Assembly (NCBI RefSeq): GCF_018320785.1
Contig: NC_054880.1
Coordinates: 855,738-919,737 of the forward strand
Direction of reading: 5' to 3'
Length of the DNA stretch: 64,000 bases
From: Cheilinus undulatus
Lineage: Eukaryota > Chordata > Actinopteri > Labriformes > Labridae
Shown: in pieces, positions 56,820 through 64,000 of the stretch
Position numbering within the stretch: position 1 is the stretch's first letter
Layout: each line of letters begins with the position of its first letter
Made by a program: the position numbers and the translations under genes
Notes under the pieces: model-generated
Databases searched by the model: none
Seen by the model: only the letters and a program-made list of their open reading frames with translations
What the model was told of the DNA's origin: nothing

Positions 56820-59800
56820 GCTAAGGAATGGAGACAGTGTTGACCACAGCTGGTTGCTATGGAGACAGTGTTGACCACAGCTGGTTGCTATGGAGACAGT
56901 GTTGACCACAGCTGGTTGCTATGGAGGCCATGTAAACCACAGCTGGTTGCTATGGAGACAGTGTTGACCACAGCTGGTTGCTAAGGAGACAGTGTTGACC
57001 ACAGCTGGTTGCTATGGAGACAGTGTTGACCACAGCTGGTTGCTATGGAGGCCATGTAAACCACAGCTGGTTGCTATGGAGACAGTGTTGACCACAGCTG
57101 GTTGCTATGGAGGCCATGTAAACCACAGCTGGTTGCTATGGAGACAGTGTTGACCACAGCTGGTTGCTATGGAGACAGTGTTGACCACAGCTGATTGCTA
57201 TGGAGGCCATGTAAACCACAGCTGGTTGCTATGGAGACAGTGTTGACCACAGCTGGTTGCTATGGAGACAGTGTTGACCACAGCTGGTTGCTAAGGAAAC
57301 AGTGTTGACCACAAATGGTTGCTATGGAGGTCGTGTTGACCACAGATGGTTGCTATGGAGACAGTGTTGACCACAGCTGGTTGCTATGGAGACAGTGTTG
57401 ACCACAGCTGGTTGCTATGGGGACAGTGTTGACCACAGCTGGTTGCTATGGAGGCCATGTTGACCACAGCTGGTTGCTATGGAGACAGTGTTGACCACAG
57501 CTGGTTGCTATGGAGACAGTGTTGACCACAGCTGGTTGCTATGGAGACAGTGTTGACCACAGCTGGTTGCTATGGAGACAGTGTTGACCACAGCTGGTTG
57601 CTATGGAGACAGTGTTGACAACAGCTGGTTGCTATGGAGACAGTGTTGACCACAGCTGGTTGCTATGGAGGCCATGTTGAGCACAACTGGTTGCTATGGA
57701 GACAGTGTTGACCACAGCTGATTGCTATGGAGACAATGTTGACCACAGCTGGTTGCTATGGAGGCCGTGTTGAGCACAGCTGGTTGCTATGGAGACGGTG
57801 TTGACCACAACTGGTTGCTATGGAGACAGTGTTGACCACAGCTGGTTGCTATGGAGACAGTGTTGACCACAGCTGGTTGCTATGGAGACAGTGTTGACCA
57901 CAGATGGTTGCTATGGAGACAGTGTTGACCACAACTGGTTGCTATGGAGACAGTGTTGAACACAGCTGGTTGCTATGGAGACAGTGTTGACCACAAATGG
58001 TTGCTATGGAGACAGTGTTGACCACAGCTGGTTGCTATGGAGGCCATGTAAACCACAGCTGGTTGCTATGGAGACAGTGTTGACCACAGCTGGTTGCTAA
58101 GGAGACAGTGTTGACCACAGCTGGTTGCTATGGAGACAGTGTTGACCACAGCTGGCTGCTATGGAGGCCATGTAAACCACAGCTGGTTGCTATGGAGACA
58201 CTGTTGACCACAGCTGGTTGCTATGGAGGCCATGTAAACCACAGCTGGTTGCTATGGAGACAGTGTTGACCACAGCTGGTTGCTATGGAGTCAGTGTTGA
58301 CCACAGCTGATTGCTATGGAGACAGTGTTGACCACAGCTGGTTGCTAAGGAAACAGTGTTGACCACAACTGGTTGCTATGGAGGTAGTGTTGACCACAAC
58401 TGGTAGCTATGGAGGTCGTGTTGACCACAGATGGTTGCTAAGGAGACAGTGTTGACCACAACTGGTTGCTATGGAGACAGTGTTGACCACAACTGGTTGC
58501 TATGGAGGTCGTGTTGACCACAGATGGTTGCTATGGAGACGTGTTGACCACAGCTGGTTGCTATGGAGACAGTGTTGACCACAGCTGGTTGCTATGGAGG
58601 CAGTGTTGACCACAACTGGTTGCTATGGAGGTCGTGTTGACCACAGCTGGTTGCTATGGAGACAGTGTTGACCACAGCTGGTTGCTAAGGAGACAGTGTT
58701 GACCACAGCTGGTTGCTATGGAGACAGTGTTGACCACAGCTGGCTGCTATGGAGGCCATGTAAACCACAGCTGGTTGCTATGGAGACACTGTTGACCACA
58801 GCTGGTTGCTATGGATGCAGTGTTGACCACAGCTGGTTGCTATGGAGACAGTGTTGACCACAGCTGGTTGCTATGGAGTCAGTGTTGACCACAGCTGATT
58901 GCTATGGAGACAGTGTTGACCACAGCTGGTTGCTAAGGAGACAGTGTTGACCACAACTGGTTGCTATGGAGGTAGTGTTGACCACAACTGGTAGCTATGG
59001 AGGTCGTGTTGACCACAGATGGTTGCTAAGGAGACAGTGTTGACCACAACTGGTTGCTATGGAGACAGTGTTGACCACAACTGGTTGCTATGGAGGTCGT
59101 GTTGACCACAGATGGTTGCTATGGAGACGTGTTGACCACAGCTGGTTGCTATGGAGACAGTGTTGACCACAGCTGGTTGCTATGGAGGCAGTGTTGACCA
59201 CAACTGGTTGCTATGGAGGTCGTGTTGACCACAGATGGTTGCTATGGAGACGTGTTGACCACAGATGGTTGCTATGGAGACGTGTTGACCACAGCTGGTT
59301 GCTATGGAGACAGTGTTGACCACAGCTGGTTGCTATGGAGACAGTGTTGACCACAGCTGGTTGCTATGGAGGCCATGTTGAGCACAGCTGGTTGCTATGG
59401 AGACAGTGTTGACCACAGCTGGTTGCTAAGGAGACAGTGTTGACCACAGCTGGTTGCTAAGGACACAGTGTTGACAACAGCTGGTTGCTATGGAGACAGT
59501 GTTGACCACAGCTGGTTGCTATGGAGGCTGTGTTGAGCACAACTGGTTGCTATGGAGACAGTGTTGACCACAGCTGATTGCTATGGAGACAGTGTTGACC
59601 ACAGCTGGTTGCTATGGAGGCCGTGTTGAGCACAGCTGGTTGCTATGGAGACGGTGTTGACCACAACTGGTTGCTATGGAGACAGTGTTGACCACAGCTG
59701 GTTGCTATGGAGACAGTGTTGACCACAACTGGTTGCTATGGAGACAATGTTGACCACAGCTGGTTGCTATGGAGACAGTGTTGACCACAAATGGTTGCTA

Positions 59801-61195
59801 TGGAGGCCGTGTTGAGCACAGCTGGGTGCTATGGAGACAGTGTTGACCACAGCTGGTTGCTATGGAGACAGTGTTGACCACATCTGGTTGCTATAGAGAC
59901 AGTGTTGACCACAGCTGGTTGCTATGGAGACAGTGTTGACCACAGCTGATTGCTATGGAGGCCTTGTAAACCACAGCTGGTTGCTATGGAGACAGTGTTG
60001 ACCACAGCTGGTTGCTATGGAGACAGTGTTGACCACAGCTGGTTGCTAAGGAGACAGTGTTGACCACAACTGGTTGCTATGGAGGTAGTGTTGACCACAA
60101 CTGGTAGCTATGGAGGGCGTGTTGACCACAGCTGGTTGCTAAGGAGACAGTGTTGACCACAACTGGTTGCTATGGAGGCAGTGTTGACCACAACTGGTTG
60201 CTATGGAGGTCGTGTTGACCACAGATGGTTGCTATGGAGACGTGTTGACCACAGATGGTTGCTATGGAGACAGTGTTGACTACAGCTGGTTGCTATGGAG
60301 ACAGTGTTGACCACAGCTGGTTGCTATGGAGGCCATGTTGACCACAGCTGGTTGCTATGGAGACAGTATTGACCACAGCTGGTTGCTAAGGAGACAGTGT
60401 TGACAACAGCTGGTTGCTAAGGAGACAGTGTTGACCACAGCTGGTTGCTATGGAGACAGTGTTGACCACAGCTGGTTGCTATGGAGACAGTGTTGACAAC
60501 AGCTGGTTGCTATGGAGACAGTGTTGACCACAGCTGGTTGCTATGGAGGCCGTGTTGAGCACAACTGGTTGCTATGGAGACAGTGTTGACCACAGCTGAT
60601 TGCTATGGAGACAGTGTTGACCACAGCTGGTTGCTATGGAGGCCGTGTTGAGCACAGCTGGTTGCTATGGAGACGGTGTTGACCACAACTGGTTGCTATG
60701 GAGACAGTGTTGACCACAGCTGGTTGCTATGGAGACAGTGTTGACCACAACTGGTTGCTATGGAGACAATGTTGACCACAGCTGGTTGTTATGGAGACAG
60801 TGTTGACCACAAATGGTTGCTATGGAGGCCTTGTTGAGCACAGCTGGGTGCTATGGAGACAGTGTTGACCACAGCTGGTTGCTATGGAGACAGTGTTGAC
60901 CACATCTGGTTGCTATAGAGACAGTGTTGACCACAGCTGGTTGCTATGGAGGTCGTGTTGACCAAAGCTGGTTGCTATGGAGACGTTTTGACCACAGCTG
61001 GTTGCTATGGAGACAGTGTTGACCACAGCTGGTTGCTATGGAGACGGTGTTGACCAAAGCTGGTTGCTATGGAGGCCGTGTTGACCACAGCTGGTTGCTA
61101 TGGAGACGGGGTTGACCACAGCTAGTGTATGGAGGCCATGTTGACCACAGCTGGTTGCTATGGAGACGGGGTTGACCACAGCTAGTCTATGGAGG
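56820..61195. repeat. 31-bp minisatellite, about 140 copies (4.4 kb)
   Basis: The main unit is ACCACAGCTGGTTGCTATGG plus AGACAGTGTTG. Variants include GAGGCCATG(TAA), GAGGTCGTG, CTAAGG and CAACTGG; blocks of several variants recur in the same order, showing multi-unit duplications. It is the largest array in the window. The unit length is not a multiple of three, so no long frames arise. Confidence 0.96.
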
Positions 61196-61960
61196 CCGTC
61201 CTGGACCAGGGTCCCTTTGACCAGACTGTCATCCTTCTTCATATGAGTGAGGGTGAGGCCATTGAAACTCAGGTTAAAACATGTGGAGGCTGTTTGGCCT
61301 TCAGGGACCATGAGGTTTGGCTCTGGGGTCAGAGGACTCCTAATCCTGACTCATTTTGCTGTTCTTTGGCCTTTATTTCATTTCCTTTTGCTACTTTTGA
61401 TCCATTTTTGCCAATATCTTGGAACTTTTTGCCACATTTAAACCACTTTGGCCATTTTTGCATCACTTTTACCCTTGTGACCACCTGTAACCCTTTTTGC
61501 CACTTGTTGCGTATTTTTGTCACCTTTTGGACACTGTCTACCCATTTTTGCCACTTAAACCCTTTCTTTGGGCACTTTTTGCCAACTATTGCCCGTTTTA
61601 TAACCAATTTTGCTCCCTTTAGCCCACTTTTGCTATCTTTTTGCCAGAGTTGTCTTTTTTCAGCACTTTTGACCCCTCTTTACCATCTTATTGCAACTGT
61701 GTTTTTGAAGATTTATTTTTTGGCTTTTCATGCCTTTATCTGACAGTGGAGGACAGTGGATAGAGTTGGAAATGAGAGAGAGCGTGGAGAGAGACAGGTG
61801 GTAAAGGGTCAAAGGCCATATTTGAACCCCGGCCGCCAGCATACATCGATGGCGCCCTAGGCCACTAGGCCATCTGGGCCTTATTGCAACTTTTAAACAT
61901 TTTTGATGCTTTCTAGTCGTTGTTTTGCCACTTTTGGCCCAGTTTTGCCACGCTAACCTA
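61196..61960. mobile_element. hAT-like family interior (inverted) with an inserted SINE-like repeat
   Basis: T-rich 'tttttgccacttttg' units run from about 61380. From 61700 to 61890 lies a fish-type dispersed repeat: 'ttttggcttttcatgccttt', 'gaccatatttgaacccc'-like text ('ggccatatttgaaccccggc') with a degenerate tRNA B-box, and 'ctaggccactaggccatctg'. Confidence 0.5.
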
Positions 61961-62259
61961 TTTCTTGCCTCTTGTCACAGTTATTCAGATCTTCTTGCTT
62001 AAATGTGTCTCAGTATCTCCTACTTTATTCCAGGCATCCTGATGTTTCTGCACCTAGCCTAACTATGAAGCTTACATTACTTTCCTCATCATTGAGTTCA
62101 GTGTCTCCACCAACATTAATAACATTACCAATAAAAAGCTCTTTTTGCAAGTTTAAAAGGCTAGATCTTAATAAATCAAACCAGTTCTGGTGCTTGGAGA
62201 AGAGTGCTTATTATTCAGGCTAAATATATGGGGTATCTCAGTTTAATTTAAAAAAGGAC

Positions 62260-62380
62260 CATGGTTTTGCTGACCTCCATGATCCCCCTGGTGGTGGGGC
62301 TCCAGAAAGCTCTCCCATCGTCCCCCGTCATGGTGGCCCTGACTGTACCATTACTCTAAGAGTCTATTTTGTTTCTGATG
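62260..62380. repeat. dispersed segment shared with 39665-39770
   Basis: Both places read 'ctccatgatcccc'-like text, 'ccagaaagctctccc' and 'ttgactgtac/tcatta', next to T-rich 'gccacttttg' blocks. It probably marks the other end of a long variant of the hAT-like family. Confidence 0.5.
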
Positions 62381-63718
62381 AATATGGTGGGCCTTTGAAA
62401 GCCAGAGAGGTAGAGCATCCTCACTCAGGCTGATTCTGCTCTTTAAATGACTGTAAACTCTTTAGAAAGGAGAAATCTAACACATCTGTTAAATAAGAGG
62501 AGATGAAATAATGACTAACAGCTCTGAATCTAGCTCAGACGTGTCGGGGAAAGCCTTCAGCCACGGCTCTTTCTGAGATGAACAGTAAATCTCAGCCTCA
62601 TTAAACCTGCTTTAACAGGCAGATGTTTGTGTTGTTGGGCTCTCCTTCGTCCTCAGAGACTCGTCTTCCTCCGCCCCCTCCTCTGATGACGGTCGTCTCT
62701 CTCTTCAGCTCGTTGTTTGGTCGTTGTTTATCCCTCCGTCTGTCTGGTAAACATCTCTATTCCTCCTCTTTCTCTCTCTCGTTCTGTGTCACAGCTGCGG
62801 ACCGGCGCTGATGTCATCCCTCTGGCAGCCGCCATGTTTTTGACAGTGTTTACAGGTTACCGTGGCAACAAGCATCCCACATCTGCATCTTTTTCCTCTG
62901 CGGCTCGGAGCGATCTCGTCTGTTTTCATCCTGCTTTTACTTTCATTTTTTTCTTCCTCTCTGCTTAAAGGCTCCTTTGTCATCCGCTTCCTCATCTCGC
63001 TGCGACGACGTGAGTCTGGAGCGAGCGTGGATCGTGAAGGAAACACGAGGAAGTGATCAGAGCAGAGACAGTTGGACCACACCGTCAGAAACGTCCACCC
63101 GTGACTGCTTTCAATCTCTGGAGACCAAAGACCATCCAGAGTCGGACATTCTGGACCAAACTTTCAAAACACGCCGGCTGCAAAACGTTAGTGAAACTAA
63201 ACAGTAAATAGAGAGCTAGGCGGTGGTTTAAACACGCTTTCTCAGCTGCACCTGAACTTTTTTATTCTTCTAGAGAGCTCAGACGTCTTTGCTCAAAGCT
63301 TCCAGAGAGAATCCTGAGCTGGTGTTTATGAACGTTGACAGCATTTTAAAAACGGCGTTTAGGGAGGCTGTAACGCTTCTTTTGGAAACCGGGTCCCAGA
63401 GTGAACAAATCTGTAAATGCTTACCGTCTCATATCTGTGTGGACGGCCAACCATCTTTGTTGGAACGATTACGTCACACATAGCGTAGCTCTCTTACGCC
63501 ACATGCACGGGTCAAACTAAAACAACAATGGCGGTTTACAGGGCCGTGTTTGTGCTGCAGAAGCAACTGAGCTTATTCTGGTGAATCCATCTTCAAAGCT
63601 CCCGTCTGAACCGTTTGGGCCCGGTTAGAAAGTGACAGGACCAATCAGCGAAGAGGGGTGGTACTGTCAGGCGCCGCAGAGTCGTGACGTAAACAAGCAG
63701 CAACAACGGTGCGGCGTT
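62381..63718. other. unassigned DNA, GC-richer with CpG sites
   Basis: Between 62600 and 63150 it is richer in CpG than its surroundings and could be a promoter region, but no first exon could be assigned to either strand. The open frames show no domain I recognise. Confidence 0.3.
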
Positions 63719-63934
63719 ATGGAGGAGGAGATTAGCGTGGATGCTGCTAAAGTGCCAGTTTTATCACAACTTGACCACATTTCTTCCTTAAAAGAAGAAC
63801 AAAGAACAGCAGTGAGCTGTTTTCTTTTCAAAAACCACAAAAGTCGAGTACTGACATGTCTACAGTCGCCATGGTTACCGTTATTCCTTGGTAGCAGCTA
63901 CGTCACGTGTTTTGTTGCTCTGATTGGCCGGTAA
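63719..63934 (+). other. possible fragment of a dispersed helicase-like gene or element
   Basis: The frame reads MEEEISVDAAKVPVLSQLDH then ISSLKEEQRTAVSCFLFKN. The LKxEQRxAV pattern resembles the start of RecQ-like helicase frames dispersed in fish genomes, just ahead of where the ATP-binding Lys motif would come. That motif is not present; the frame loses resemblance after FKNHKS and soon ends. It is either a truncated copy or the first exon of a gene beyond the window. Confidence 0.25.
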
Positions 63935-64000
63935 AGATGTGACAGACAGAACGTTCATCCAATCATATCTCGAGTTTCTTTCAAAGGCTCTGCCCTTCCC

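Noticed and set aside
62789..63082. A possible first exon of the tenascin gene on the minus strand
   Set aside because: The frame is Arg/Lys/Glu-rich without a signal peptide or Cys pattern, and no splice link to 53215 could be shown.

Overview
The window looks like nuclear DNA of a teleost fish. Genes are split by GT-AG introns, the mobile DNA is of fish type (Tc1-like transposons, an L2-type LINE, hAT-like and other short inverted-repeat elements), and tandem repeats cover roughly 30 % of the bases. There are no bacterial operons, ribosome binding sites or CRISPR arrays. All assignments come from reading the sequence and from remembered family patterns; no database search was run.

Three protein-coding genes are supported, all on the minus strand. 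(1) At 537-998 is a QRFP/26RFa neuropeptide precursor (qrfp): a 153-residue prepropeptide with a signal peptide, an Arg-Arg cleavage site and a C-terminal GGFGFRFGRK amidation/cleavage signature. (2) At 8282-13986, possibly starting at 16117, is a LIM-homeodomain gene of the LHX2/LHX9 (apterous) type: six coding exons in perfect phase giving 381 residues with two LIM domains and a homeodomain. (3) At 18679-53215 is the 3' part of a tenascin gene, best matched to tenascin-X: fourteen phase-consistent exons encoding about 1,884 residues, namely six fibronectin type III (FN3) units (the first only half present), one 3.76-kb exon with a long Ser/Pro/Arg/Gly-rich region, and a C-terminal fibrinogen-like domain. 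Its 5' exons (N-terminus, EGF repeats, first half of the first FN3) were not found.

The rest is repeat-rich. Large minisatellites have units of 42, 24, about 30, 41, 31, 47, 22, 54, 45, 51, 21 and 31 bp. Several have unit lengths divisible by three and so give very long meaningless reading frames, up to 955 residues. Mobile elements include an L2 relic (27.8-29.2 kb), a Tc1 element with both terminal repeats (30.99-32.63 kb), an 872-bp fold-back element (39.85-40.72 kb), a Tc1 relic with long inverted repeats (46.7-48.3 kb), and a hAT-like non-autonomous family with CAGTGTTACTCAACC ends that has seeded two of the big minisatellites.

The genes do not form one pathway: a secreted neuropeptide, a developmental transcription factor and an extracellular-matrix protein. 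Their linkage is still informative. A tenascin next to an LHX2/9-type gene recalls the vertebrate paralogons TNC-LHX2 and TNR-LHX9, so this locus may keep the LIM-homeobox partner that is absent beside mammalian TNXB.
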